This document shows, in pieces, positions 26,295 through 35,308 of a DNA stretch of 64,000 nucleotides. The translations under genes were made by a program, and so were the position numbers. Position 1 is the first letter of the stretch; each line of letters begins with the position of its first letter. The notes below the pieces were generated by a model. It worked only from the letters and a program-made list of their open reading frames with translations, was not told where the DNA came from and made no database searches. The DNA is taken from contig DATAID010000043.1 of assembly GCA_036262835.1 (NCBI GenBank), forward strand, positions 1-64,000, written 5' to 3'. This DNA comes from RBG-16-66-20 sp036262835 (lineage in GTDB: Bacteria > Pseudomonadota > Gammaproteobacteria > Burkholderiales > SG8-39).

Positions 26295-27469
26295 CGACCG
26301 CAACGCGAGTTCTCGTTTTTCTTCCCTGCCTCACCTATGGGGGCGCGGAAAAGCAAGGCGCGCTGCTTGCGCGCCACCTCCAGTCCGAGGGCCACAAGGT
26401 GGAAGTGTGGGGCTTTCCCATTTGGGGAACGGACAGGGCCCTCAAGCGCGACCTTGACCGCTGGGGGATCGTCAGCCGCGAGCTCGCCCGCTGGCCGAAA
26501 TTCGACTGGTCGCTTCCGGAGAGCGGCTTTTCATTCCGCCGTCTGCTCGGCAGGCGACGCCGCTGGGCAGAGCAGATTTCCGCGTTCGAGGCTCGCCTTC
26601 CCAAGGCGCAATTCGACCTGGTCATTCCGTTCACCTTCTGGCCGTGCCTTGCCGCCACGATGATCCAGCGGCGGCTCGGCGCGAGAAAAGTCCTCTGGAA
26701 CCATCGCGGCGGCTTCTATTACGAGGGCATGTCCTATAGCCCTTTCCTGGTCGATGAAATCATGCGGCATCAGCCCGCCTTCGTCGCCAACTCCAGCGCG
26801 GGCGCGGAGTTCCTGCGCCACGTTTTCTCGCTGCAAACCGACCAGGTTCGAGTCATTCGCAACGCCTACGCGACCGAAGCGGGCGAAAGTGCGCGTCCGT
26901 CTGCCGCGGAAGAGAAAAGGGAGCCGCTCAATCTCCTGCACCTCGCGAACCTGTGGCCCTACAAGGACCTGGAAACCGTGCTGGAGGCGGTGCGCCAGCT
27001 CAAGGCCGGCGGCGTGCGCTGCATGCTGCATGTGGCGGGCCGCTTCATGGATCGCGGACACCGCAAGGCAACCCTGAAGACAGTGGCGTTGCTGGGAATC
27101 GAGGATTGCGTGCGCTTTCATGGCGCCGCCGACCGGCCGGCCGTCCACCGCCTGCTGGGCGAGGCCGACATCGGGCTGCTTTCTTCCCGAAGCGAAGGCA
27201 TGTCGAACAGCGTCATGGAGTACATGCATGCCGGCCTCCCGGTGGTGGCCACCGACATTCCAGGCGTGAGCGAGGTCGTCGGCCACGACAACAGGGCATG
27301 GCTCTTTGCCGTAGGCGATGCGCCAGGCCTGCGCGATCGGGTCGCCCGGCTCGCTGCGGATCGGCCGTTGCGAAGGGCGCTCGGCGAGGCGAATCGCCGG
27401 CGCATCGACGAGGAGTTCGGCGTCGACAAAATCATGCGGCAATGGTCCGCGCTTCTGAAAGCGCTTTGA
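26291..27469 (+). CDS. GT4-family glycosyltransferase
   Basis: The 392-residue GT-B fold enzyme has N-terminal VLVFLPCLTYGGAEKQ (acceptor domain), then LLHLANLWPYKDLETVL and the family acidic motif SRSEGMSNSVMEYMHAG with the ExxxxxxxE pair. It transfers a nucleotide-activated sugar with retention. The only reasonable start is the TTG at 26291 overlapping the previous stop (TTGA); later ATGs would remove the first strand. Confidence 0.88.
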   Translation: MTTATRVLVFLPCLTYGGAEKQGALLARHLQSEGHKVEVWGFPIWGTDRALKRDLDRWGIVSRELARWPKFDWSLPESGFSFRRLLGRRRRWAEQISAFEARLPKAQFDLVIPFTFWPCLAATMIQRRLGARKVLWNHRGGFYYEGMSYSPFLVDEIMRHQPAFVANSSAGAEFLRHVFSLQTDQVRVIRNAYATEAGESARPSAAEEKREPLNLLHLANLWPYKDLETVLEAVRQLKAGGVRCMLHVAGRFMDRGHRKATLKTVALLGIEDCVRFHGAADRPAVHRLLGEADIGLLSSRSEGMSNSVMEYMHAGLPVVATDIPGVSEVVGHDNRAWLFAVGDAPGLRDRVARLAADRPLRRALGEANRRRIDEEFGVDKIMRQWSALLKAL

Positions 27470-27478
27470 GCGCCCGGG

Positions 27479-28516
27479 ATGAACGCATCGCGCCGGGTTT
27501 CCGTCGTCATTCCCTGCTACAACCAGGGGCGCTTTTTGGCCGAAGCGCTGCAAAGCGTGTTCGCGCAAACGCATGCGCAGCTCGAAATCGTCGTCGTCGA
27601 CGATGGCTCCAGCGACGCCACGGCAAGCATCGCCGCGAGCTTCGGCCAGCGCATCCGGTTCCTGCAGCAGCCTCACAAGGGGCCCTCGGCTGCTCGCAAC
27701 CTTGCGCTTGCGAGCTGCACGGGCGCGTACCTCCAGTTCCTGGACGCCGACGACATGATCGAGCCCGACAAGATCCGCGCCCAGGTCGCGTTCCTGGAGG
27801 CGCGTCCGGATATCGGCATCGTCTATTCCGATGTGCGCTATTTCTCGAGCGCCGATCCGGATGAGCGCGCGCTCGGCCCCTATTCCGCGGACGGCGTCCC
27901 CTTCACGCCGATGCTGTGGGCGGCGCCGGGCACGATGCTCGAGAAGCTGATCGACCGCAACGTTCTCGCCATCAACAGCGCCTTGATGCGCCGCCAAGCG
28001 GCCGCTGCCGTCGGCCCATGGAACGAAAGCCTGAGCGCGGTCGAGGACTGGGAGTATTGGATCCGCTGCGCGCATGCCGGCGTGCGGTTTCAATACCAGG
28101 ACGCGCCGGGCACTCTTGCGCTCGTGCGGCTGCACCCGGAAAGCGGCTCGGCGAATCCTGCACGAGTCGCGCTGGGCGTGCACCAGATGCGCGTGAGCCT
28201 GTCGCGCGTCCTCGAGGATCCGGAGGTTCGCGCGACGAATTGCGGCCGCGCGATCGAGCTTTGCCTTGCCCCGCAGGTGCCCCAGCGCACGCGGCGCTTC
28301 CTTGAGCTTGCGCGAGCGACGCGCGGCCTCGGCAATCGCCTGCGCATCCTGGCCGCGTGGGGGCTGCTCGCCCCCTGGGCGGGAAACACCGCGCGCGCCG
28401 TGGCCTGGCGGCTGACACCAGGTATCGTGCGGCGGATGCTTTCCCGCATGCTGAGGCTCGAGGCCCTGCGCGCGCCGGTCGATCCGGCGCGGCGCCCCCG
28501 CACCGGCGGTCGTTAA
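27479..28516 (+). CDS. GT2-family glycosyltransferase
   Basis: The 345-residue GT-A enzyme has the N-terminal strand VSVVIPCYNQGRFLAEALQS, then VVVDDGSSDAT and the DxD-type QFLDADDMIEPDK. The C-terminal third is helical and Arg-rich. It is the last gene of the galE-wzm-wzt run. Its stop is interlocked with the opposing gene's stop in TTAA (28513-28516). Confidence 0.88.
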   Translation: MNASRRVSVVIPCYNQGRFLAEALQSVFAQTHAQLEIVVVDDGSSDATASIAASFGQRIRFLQQPHKGPSAARNLALASCTGAYLQFLDADDMIEPDKIRAQVAFLEARPDIGIVYSDVRYFSSADPDERALGPYSADGVPFTPMLWAAPGTMLEKLIDRNVLAINSALMRRQAAAAVGPWNESLSAVEDWEYWIRCAHAGVRFQYQDAPGTLALVRLHPESGSANPARVALGVHQMRVSLSRVLEDPEVRATNCGRAIELCLAPQVPQRTRRFLELARATRGLGNRLRILAAWGLLAPWAGNTARAVAWRLTPGIVRRMLSRMLRLEALRAPVDPARRPRTGGR

Positions 28517-29823
28517 TCGGCGAGGCCGAGGAACTTCGCCACCGGCAATGCGGCCCGTCTGAGCGCCGCGCGCGGCTCGACTCTCCTGCGAAGATAGGCG
28601 ACCAGCCGCTCGCGCGGCGTCGGGGCGATTTCGGCGTCGCCCGTAGATCGCGCGAGTGCCGCCAGCACCTGCTCCAGGGGCGCCCCCGCAAGCCGCCGCT
28701 GTGCCTCGAGGGGCAGCTCCGGCAGCGTCGTTCCATGGCGATCCCAAAGCCGCTCGTCCCTTGCGGCGTCCAGCCGCGCCGCTTGCGTCGCCTCCAGCCA
28801 CGCGGCGCCATGGTCCGCGTCGGGCTCGAGATGGCAGCCCTCGGCCCATTCGTTCCAGGCATTGATGAAGACCATCGGCTCGGCCAGGCGCTCGTCGTTG
28901 CCTGCGGCGCGGATCGCCTCGGCCAGCCAGGCCCGATAGCGAAGCGGCGTGGCGCCGTGAAAGACGTGCGCGCGCGTTCCCTTTCGCGCCGTGTTGTCCC
29001 AGCAGGGCATGACCGCGGGATAGTTCGGCTGGCGCGCCCGGCCGCGCGGCAGGCGACTCATCGCGTCACGAACGAGGTCGCGATAGTCGAAGATGCGTCC
29101 CTCGAAGGCCGGATCGAGGCCGGGCATGGCGCGCCCGAGCTCGGCCGCGACGTGCCCGTGCGGCGGAAAATCGATCAGCGCGTCGAAGCCGGCCTCGCTC
29201 GGCGGCATGCCGAAGCGCCGCACGGCGCACAGATAGATCTCGCCGATGCCCGCGCGCCGGCATTCGTCGCGCCAGCGGCCGGCGCTCGCGCTCGCATCGG
29301 GCAGAAGTCCCGCCTGATAGACGATGAAGAGGGGCTTGCCCGCGACGCGCAGATAGCGCGGATCGCCGAAATGGCGGATGAGGTCGCGGATCATCGCGAC
29401 ATCGTCCTCGGGCGAATGCCGCTGCGCGATGAGGATCTCCTCGTCCTTGCCGTCCCAGCGCCGCGTCCAGTTCTCGTTCGCCCAGCAAAGGCAGAACGGC
29501 AGGTCCGGCGCGCCGCCGGCGAGCATCGCCTCGAGCGGACGCTCAAGGAGGCGCTTGCCGCCGAACCAGTAGTAGTAGTAGCAAAAGGCGTCGATCCCGT
29601 AGCGCCGCGCGAGCGCGCCCTGGGCGGCGCGCGCCGCATCTTCGCGCAAGTCGTAGAAGCCGAGCTCGCTCGCCGGCAATTGCGGCTGCCGGTGACCCGG
29701 GAAGAACGGCCGGCCGCGGCGCACGTTGGTCCATTCCGTGAACCCCTCGCCCCACCAGGCGTCGTTCTCGGCAATCGGGTGGAACTGCGGGAGGTGAAAG
29801 GCGACGAGCCTCGCGGGTTTCAT
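28513..29823 (-). CDS. WbsX-like protein (glycoside hydrolase 99-like domain)
   Basis: The 436-residue protein opens ARLVAFHLPQFHPIAENDAWWGEGFTEW (shown in part), the hallmark of WbsX/GH99-like proteins found in O-antigen and rhamnan clusters. Further family segments are GIDAFCYYYYWFGGKRLLE, CWANENWTRRWDG and FINAWNEWAEGCHLEPD. The biochemical role is not settled; some relatives are annotated as glycosyltransferases and others as endo-mannosidase-like hydrolases. Start ATG at 29823 overlaps the upstream GT2 gene stop. Confidence 0.85.
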   Translation of the reverse strand: MKPARLVAFHLPQFHPIAENDAWWGEGFTEWTNVRRGRPFFPGHRQPQLPASELGFYDLREDAARAAQGALARRYGIDAFCYYYYWFGGKRLLERPLEAMLAGGAPDLPFCLCWANENWTRRWDGKDEEILIAQRHSPEDDVAMIRDLIRHFGDPRYLRVAGKPLFIVYQAGLLPDASASAGRWRDECRRAGIGEIYLCAVRRFGMPPSEAGFDALIDFPPHGHVAAELGRAMPGLDPAFEGRIFDYRDLVRDAMSRLPRGRARQPNYPAVMPCWDNTARKGTRAHVFHGATPLRYRAWLAEAIRAAGNDERLAEPMVFINAWNEWAEGCHLEPDADHGAAWLEATQAARLDAARDERLWDRHGTTLPELPLEAQRRLAGAPLEQVLAALARSTGDAEIAPTPRERLVAYLRRRVEPRAALRRAALPVAKFLGLAD

Positions 29824-30857
29824 GCGACGCCGGCACCGGGCCGGCGCTTGCCGGGTCCCTGCTCGCGCGCCAGCACGCCGAACTGGCGCCAGACATACGA
29901 CCAGGCAAACCCGGCGAGCAGCCGGAAATCGCCCGCGCGGCGCAGCTTCGCGGCGAGCCGTCTGCGCGCGCGGATCTGCTCGCGATGAGCGATCACCCAG
30001 CCATAGGAGCGCCATTTCGCACCGACGAAGCCGTGACGCCGCAGGAGCGCGTAGCCCCAGGCGAGGAGCTCGGTGAACGCCAGCGCGGGCGAGAGCGCGA
30101 GCAGCGTGCCGGGCTTGAGGTAAGCCATGAGCATCGCCACGCGGTTTCTCTCGAGCTGGTGGAATTTCTCCGCGTGCATCGAGAGGAAATAGTCGTGGCT
30201 CACGCGCGAAGCCGGCACGCACAGAAGCGCATAGCCGGAGAGGCGCAGCAGCCAGGAGAGGTTCACGTCCTCGTGATAGAGGAAGCCGGTCTCGTCCAGC
30301 CTGCCGACCTGCTCGTACACCGAGCGCTTCATGGCGAAGCACGCGCCGTGGATCCCGTCCACCGCGAAGGGCTGCGCGCCGAAGCTTGCGGGCGGCTCGC
30401 CCAGGCCGCGATTGAAGCCCAGGCCGGTGATGTGGATCCGCTGCCCTGCGGCGTTGACTGAAGCGCCGTCCATGAGGAGCAGCAGCGGATTGACCGCGCC
30501 GAGCTGCGGGTTTTCCTGCAGGGCGCTCACCAGCGGCGCGAGCCAGCCCGGCTCGGGAACGATGTCCATGTTCGCGAAGACGAGGATCTCGCCGCTCGAA
30601 GCCTCCGCGCCGCGATTCAGGCCGCCCGCATAGCCGGCGTTGACGAGGTTGCGGATGACGCGAACCCGGGAGGCGAGGGCGGGCGGCAGTTCGGCGCTCG
30701 CATCGGTCGACGCATTGTCCAGCACGACGATCTCGGCCTCGCCCGCCGTGGCGACGAGGGCCTCGAGGCACTTGAGCAGCTTCGCGCCGCCGTTGAAGTT
30801 GACGACGATGACCGAGACGCGGCCGGGTTTTGCCCCCGGCGCCGACCCGCTCGTCAC
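29820..30857 (-). CDS. GT2-family glycosyltransferase (rhamnosyltransferase-like)
   Basis: The 345-residue GT-A enzyme begins with VSVIVVNFNGGAKLLKCLEAL, then VVLDNASTDAS, NLVNAGYAGGLNRG and a DxD-like FANMDIVPEPGWL. HEDVNLSWLLRL matches the ED..L..R motif of rhamnosyltransferase-like GT2. A hydrophobic segment near residues 255-275 suggests membrane association. GTG start at 30857. It overlaps both neighbours by 4 bases. Confidence 0.88.
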   Translation of the reverse strand: MTSGSAPGAKPGRVSVIVVNFNGGAKLLKCLEALVATAGEAEIVVLDNASTDASAELPPALASRVRVIRNLVNAGYAGGLNRGAEASSGEILVFANMDIVPEPGWLAPLVSALQENPQLGAVNPLLLLMDGASVNAAGQRIHITGLGFNRGLGEPPASFGAQPFAVDGIHGACFAMKRSVYEQVGRLDETGFLYHEDVNLSWLLRLSGYALLCVPASRVSHDYFLSMHAEKFHQLERNRVAMLMAYLKPGTLLALSPALAFTELLAWGYALLRRHGFVGAKWRSYGWVIAHREQIRARRRLAAKLRRAGDFRLLAGFAWSYVWRQFGVLAREQGPGKRRPGAGVA

Positions 30858-31864
30858 CGAGGCCCTTCGCCGGTCTCGCCGCCGCGACGGATCTGCTCCG
30901 CAAGGCCCTGCAGGTTGGCGTCCAGCTCGCGGAAGCGCTGGGCGATGACGTGCAGGATGATGCCCATCACGATGCTGATGAGCCCCGAAAGCACCGTTCC
31001 GACGGCGAGGATGGCAGAAGGAATCCTGAGGATGAGCCCGGTGCGCAGGAAGTCGGCGATCACGACCCCGCCCGGGATCAGCCCGAGGCCGATCAGCACG
31101 AGGCCGACGCCGCCGAAAAAGGCGAGCGGCCGGTAGTCGCGAAAAAGCGCGAACATGCTGCCGAGGATCACCAAGCCGTCGCGCACGATGCGGATCTTGG
31201 AGGAGCTGCCTGCCGGCCGGCTGCGCAGGTCGACCGCAACCTCGGTGACGCGAAAGCGGCGCGCCAGGGCGCGGATCGTCATCTCGGCCTCGGTCTCGAA
31301 GCCGCCGGAAAAAAGCGGCGTGCCGAGCACGAACCGGCGGCTGAAGGCCCGGTAGCCCGACAGGAGGTCGCTGATGCGGATGCTGAACATGCGGCGCAGG
31401 AAGAAGAGGTACATGCGATTGCCGAGCCGGTTGATCGCGCGGAACTCGCTTTTCGAGGCGTTCTGCAGGCGCGAGCCGATCACCATGTCGGCCTCGCCGT
31501 TGCGGATCGGCGCGATCAGCCGGTGCACCGCCTCCGCCGGGTAGGTGTCGTCGCCGTCGACCATGACATAGACGTCGGCGTCGACCTGCCGGAACATCGA
31601 CTGCACCACATTGCCCTTGCCGAGCCGCAGCTCCTCGATCACCACCGCGCCGGCCTCGCGCGCCACCGCCGCCGTCTCGTCCGAGGAGCGATTGTCGAAC
31701 ACGTAGACGCGCGCGGCGGGGAGCTCGGCGCGGAACGCCTCGACGACGTGGCGGATCGTGACCGCCTCGTTGTGGCAGGGAATGAGAACGGCGACGCCCG
31801 CCCCGACAGGCGCATCGCGCGCCGGATCTCGAAGCAGCGTGGCGGGTTTCGTCATCGAAGGCAT
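30854..31864 (-). CDS. Polyprenyl-phosphate sugar synthase-like GT2 (GtrB/DPM-like)
   Basis: The 336-residue protein has a DPM1/GtrB-like catalytic domain (VAVLIPCHNEAVTIRHVV, YVFDNRSSDET, YVMVDGDDTYP) followed by two C-terminal hydrophobic segments (about 240-265 and 275-305). Such enzymes load a sugar onto undecaprenyl phosphate at the inner membrane. The charged lipid could be flipped by the GtrA protein encoded at 36874-37263 and used by the GT-C-like proteins nearby. ATG at 31864; a second ATG three codons later is possible. Confidence 0.85.
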   Translation of the reverse strand: MPSMTKPATLLRDPARDAPVGAGVAVLIPCHNEAVTIRHVVEAFRAELPAARVYVFDNRSSDETAAVAREAGAVVIEELRLGKGNVVQSMFRQVDADVYVMVDGDDTYPAEAVHRLIAPIRNGEADMVIGSRLQNASKSEFRAINRLGNRMYLFFLRRMFSIRISDLLSGYRAFSRRFVLGTPLFSGGFETEAEMTIRALARRFRVTEVAVDLRSRPAGSSSKIRIVRDGLVILGSMFALFRDYRPLAFFGGVGLVLIGLGLIPGGVVIADFLRTGLILRIPSAILAVGTVLSGLISIVMGIILHVIAQRFRELDANLQGLAEQIRRGGETGEGPR

Positions 31865-31884
31865 TGTAGAACCAAATTTCCGGG

Positions 31885-33591
31885 TCACCCCGGCGGCGCT
31901 CTCCACTGCTCGCCCCAGTCGCCGCTCGAGCGCTTCACAAAGCCCGGAAAGCGTCTCGTCATCAGTGCGGCATTGGCGGCCTCGCCGCCCGACACCATCA
32001 CGATGCGCGTGCCGCGCAGCAGCGGATCGTTCTGGACGAGATCGTCGACGTAGAAGCCGCTGCCGGGCTGGACGAACACGACCTCGCGCTCGCCGCGCGG
32101 CGCGGGGCGAGCGAGCGGCGGCACCTGCTCCAGGTGCCCGCGCACGAACGTCTCCACTTCCGCGAGCCGGGCGCCGTTCGCGAAGAGGAGCGAAAGCGCA
32201 ACCAGCCAGGCCGCCATGCCGCGCACGTCGCCCGCCGGCTGCGCGCGCGCGATGCAAAGCCCCGCCAGCAGCGGCAGCACGAACCAGGCCGAGTGGAAAT
32301 AGCGAAATCCCCAGCCGTGCCCCTGGTCGAATGGAAAAAAGAAGTAGCCGAAAAAGGTCGTCAGCGCGGCGGCCGCGAGCAGCTTCACGGGCGTGCTCGC
32401 GCGCGCCGAGGCGAGGCCGCAGGCCGAGAGCACGAGGAGGCCTGCCGCCGCCCAGGTCCAGACCTTGGTCAGGCCCGCCACGCGCGCGAGCGCGAGCGCC
32501 TCGCCCGGGAGCACGATGACCGTTCCTGCGCGGTGGAGGATTGTTTCGAGCAGCGGGCGTGCCGGCGCGGGGGTGCCCGGCGCGACGGCGCCCGCGCCGA
32601 GCATTCCAGTCAGGTGGTCCTGCCAGCCCAGGCCGAGCAGCAGCGTCAGCGGGAGATATCCGGCCGCAAGCGACAGGACGAGACGCCAGCGGTCGGCACG
32701 CGCGAGCAGCCAGAGCGCGAACGGCAGCGCGAAGAGGAAATGGGGCACGGGCTGGTGCAGCGTCAAGGCGATCGACCCGGCCACGCCCGCGAGGACGGCG
32801 CGCATCGCCGTCGGCTGCAGCAAAAGCACCGCAAACAGCGCGTTTAACAGCAAGCTTGCCGGCATGGAGTAGTACGACAGGGCATCGATGACGAAGACCG
32901 GCGAGGCGAGCACGAGCATCACCGCCCACGCGGCCGCGTCGCTCGAGCCGGTGACCTGCCGCGTCAGGCGATGGACGGCGGGCAAGGTGAGCGCGCTGAT
33001 GAGCGGGTTCGCCGCCCAGGGCACATTCAGCCATGCAAAGGGCGCGAGCAGCAGCGCGAAGCCCGGCCAGTAGCGCGAGGACACTTCGCCCGTCGTGCGC
33101 GAAACGGCGAGGAAGACGTTCTGGAAGGGGTGCGGGATGAGCGCATCCACGAGCTCGGGCGGGAAGACGCCGCCGAGGCGGCCGGCCGCAAACGCCTTCG
33201 CCTGGAAGAGCACGGCGTATTCATCCATCGACAGCGGCTGGTCGTGGTAGATGCGAAGAGCGCCGAGGCAAAGCAGCGGGAAGACGACGGCGGCAAGGCG
33301 CCAGGGGTGGGATCCGGCCATCCGGACGGCGCTGAGGAGCGTTCCTGCGTGCCCGCGCAGCGCGTAAGCGCCCACCGCGAGCGCGAGCAGCAGCCAGTTG
33401 GCGAGCCAATCGCCGGTCGCGAGCAGCTGAGCGAATACCGCCGAGAAGCCGAAGGGCGCATAGCGCAGGAAGGCGTCGATCGCCAGCGCCGCGCCCAGGC
33501 ACCAGAGGATCAGGCCGCGGGCGGCGAGCGAATGATCGCGCGTCACGTGATCACGTCCGCCAAGCTGCCGTCCCCCGGGATTCAGTAACAT
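31885..33591 (-). CDS. Polytopic GT-C-like membrane protein, paralogue A
   Basis: The 568-residue protein has about 11-12 hydrophobic segments. The first large loop contains SMDEYAVLFQ (Asp123-Glu124), then FPPELVDALIP and YWPGF, as in GT-C enzymes using polyprenyl-phosphate sugars. It is clearly related to the divergently encoded protein at 33647-35308, with the same DEYAV, FPPEL and GHGWG-RYFH motifs in the same order. The start could be ATG 33591 or GTG 33546; a perfect 12-base palindrome covers the latter. Acceptor unknown. Confidence 0.7.
   Translation of the reverse strand: MLLNPGGRQLGGRDHVTRDHSLAARGLILWCLGAALAIDAFLRYAPFGFSAVFAQLLATGDWLANWLLLALAVGAYALRGHAGTLLSAVRMAGSHPWRLAAVVFPLLCLGALRIYHDQPLSMDEYAVLFQAKAFAAGRLGGVFPPELVDALIPHPFQNVFLAVSRTTGEVSSRYWPGFALLLAPFAWLNVPWAANPLISALTLPAVHRLTRQVTGSSDAAAWAVMLVLASPVFVIDALSYYSMPASLLLNALFAVLLLQPTAMRAVLAGVAGSIALTLHQPVPHFLFALPFALWLLARADRWRLVLSLAAGYLPLTLLLGLGWQDHLTGMLGAGAVAPGTPAPARPLLETILHRAGTVIVLPGEALALARVAGLTKVWTWAAAGLLVLSACGLASARASTPVKLLAAAALTTFFGYFFFPFDQGHGWGFRYFHSAWFVLPLLAGLCIARAQPAGDVRGMAAWLVALSLLFANGARLAEVETFVRGHLEQVPPLARPAPRGEREVVFVQPGSGFYVDDLVQNDPLLRGTRIVMVSGGEAANAALMTRRFPGFVKRSSGDWGEQWRAPPG
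33545..33556. repeat. 12-base perfect palindrome ACGTGATCACGT
   Basis: A perfect palindrome near the start of paralogue A, about 90 bases from the divergent start of paralogue B. It overlaps the alternative GTG start of paralogue A. It could be an operator, but no regulator is known for it. Confidence 0.5.
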
Positions 33592-33598
33592 TGCGCAC

Positions 33599-33614
33599 CG
33601 GCCTCGCTAGGCCG
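33599..33614. repeat. Inverted repeat in the divergent gap of the GT-C pair
   Basis: CGGCCT and AGGCCG flank a 4-base loop in the 55-base gap between the divergent start codons. It may be an operator or a hairpin in either leader. There is no U-tract, so it is not an intrinsic terminator. Confidence 0.45.
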
Positions 33615-33646
33615 CCGCGAGTATAGCCCACCCCCTCCAACGTCAA

Positions 33647-35308
33647 ATGCACGCGCCGACCCGAAACGCGCTGCGTCCCGTGATGCCGGTTTTCGCCTGC
33701 AGCCTGGCCATTTCGGCCGGCCTTGCCGCCTTGATGGTCCTCGAGCGCGCCGGCGTGCCCAATCCGTTCGAGCTGCGGATCATCCGCTATCTCAGCCTCT
33801 ACCAGGACCTGTACGCGTTTGCCCCGTACATGGCGATTCTCCTGCTTGCGCTCGTGCCCGCCATCCGGAATGTCGGAATCGCGCTGGCCGATTGGTGCGG
33901 CGCGCACCCTCGCCTGCTCGCGGCGCTCGCCGCGCTCGGGCTCGCCGCGGGCTCCCTCTTCGTCTGCCGGGCCTACCCGCTGACGATGGACGAATACGCC
34001 GTCGTATTTCAAAGCAAGATTTTCGCCGCGGGCCACCTGACCGGCCGATTTCCGCCGGAGCTCCTCGACTGGCTGATCCCCAAGGCGATCCAGGGCAAGT
34101 TCCTCAAGCCGGACTCCCACACCGGCGCGGTCGCGGCAGCGTACTGGCCCGGGTTCTCGCTGCTGCTCACGCCGTTCACGCTGCTCGATTCTCCGTGGCT
34201 GCTCAACCCGCTGATCGGCGGGGCGACGGTGCTCCTCATGCACAGGCTCGGCCTCGAGCTTTTTGGCGAGCGGCGCTCCGCCGGGCTGGTCGCGCTTCTC
34301 ACGCTCGCTTCCTCCGCGGTCGCCATCAACGCCATGACGTACTACACGATGCCGGCTCATCTGCTTGCGAGCGCCCTGTATGTGCTTCTCCTGCTCCGGC
34401 CGAATCCGGCGAAGGCGTTTGCCGCCGGGGTCGTAGGCTCTTACGCGCTCGTGCTGCACAGTCCCGTGCCGCACCTGCTGTTTGCGCTGCCTTTCATCGC
34501 CTGGCTCGCCTTCCAGCCGCGCGGCCCTCGCCTGGTGGCCGTGCTTGTGATCGGTTACCTGCCGCTGTGCCTGCTGCTGGGCTTCGGATGGGCTTCGCTG
34601 CTCGACACGCTGGAGCTCGTCACGCCCTCCGGCGCGCTCGTCGCCCCTTCGAGCCTCGCGGAGTCGATTCTCAGCCGCCTGCGCAGCATCCAGGACTGGG
34701 GCCGCTACGAGACCCCGAGCCTCGTCCAGCACACGCTGGTTTTCGCGAAGCTATGGTTGTGGGCGGTGCCGGCCCTGGTGGCCGCGGCTGCGCTGGGCGC
34801 CTGGCGGGTGCGTCGCGAGAGCGGAATCCTGCGCGTGCTGGCGATCGCGGCGCTGCTTACCTATCTCGGCTACCAATGCCTGCCGATCTACCAGGGCCAC
34901 GGCTGGGGCTACCGTTACTTCCATCAGGCCTGGCTTGCGCTTCCGCTGCTCGCGGTGGCCGGGTTGCGCGTCGCGCCGCACGCTGCGCTCGGCGGCTATC
35001 TCGCCGGCTCGGCGCTCCTCAGCCTTGCCCTGCTCACCCCGTTTCAGGCGCTGCAAGTGAGGACCTTCGTCGATCGCCATCTGGCGCAGTTGCCGCCAAT
35101 TCCGGCGCAGGTCCGCGTCGTCCTCATCAATCCGCTCGCCGGCTACTACAGCTGGGACCTCGCGCAGAACGATCCCTTCCTGCGCGGCCGCGTGACGCTG
35201 CTGATTTCGCAAGGTCCACGGGCCGACCAGGAAACGATGGCGAAGGTTTTTCCGGGCTATGAGCCGATTTCGGGCGACGGGCGTGCCGCCTTCTGGGGAA
35301 CACGCTAG
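33647..35308 (+). CDS. Polytopic GT-C-like membrane protein, paralogue B
   Basis: The 553-residue protein has about 11-12 hydrophobic segments and the acidic loop TMDEYAVVFQ (Asp115-Glu116), followed by FPPELLDWLIP, YWPGFSLLL and, late, YQGHGWGYRYFHQAW. These match paralogue A in order and spacing. The C-terminal soluble stretch (RVVLINPLAGYYSWDLAQNDPFLRG) is also shared with A (GFYVDDLVQNDPLLRG). Probable undecaprenyl-phosphate-sugar-dependent glycosyltransferase. Acceptor unknown. The stop is interlocked with the oxidoreductase stop in CTAG. Confidence 0.7.
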   Translation: MHAPTRNALRPVMPVFACSLAISAGLAALMVLERAGVPNPFELRIIRYLSLYQDLYAFAPYMAILLLALVPAIRNVGIALADWCGAHPRLLAALAALGLAAGSLFVCRAYPLTMDEYAVVFQSKIFAAGHLTGRFPPELLDWLIPKAIQGKFLKPDSHTGAVAAAYWPGFSLLLTPFTLLDSPWLLNPLIGGATVLLMHRLGLELFGERRSAGLVALLTLASSAVAINAMTYYTMPAHLLASALYVLLLLRPNPAKAFAAGVVGSYALVLHSPVPHLLFALPFIAWLAFQPRGPRLVAVLVIGYLPLCLLLGFGWASLLDTLELVTPSGALVAPSSLAESILSRLRSIQDWGRYETPSLVQHTLVFAKLWLWAVPALVAAAALGAWRVRRESGILRVLAIAALLTYLGYQCLPIYQGHGWGYRYFHQAWLALPLLAVAGLRVAPHAALGGYLAGSALLSLALLTPFQALQVRTFVDRHLAQLPPIPAQVRVVLINPLAGYYSWDLAQNDPFLRGRVTLLISQGPRADQETMAKVFPGYEPISGDGRAAFWGTR

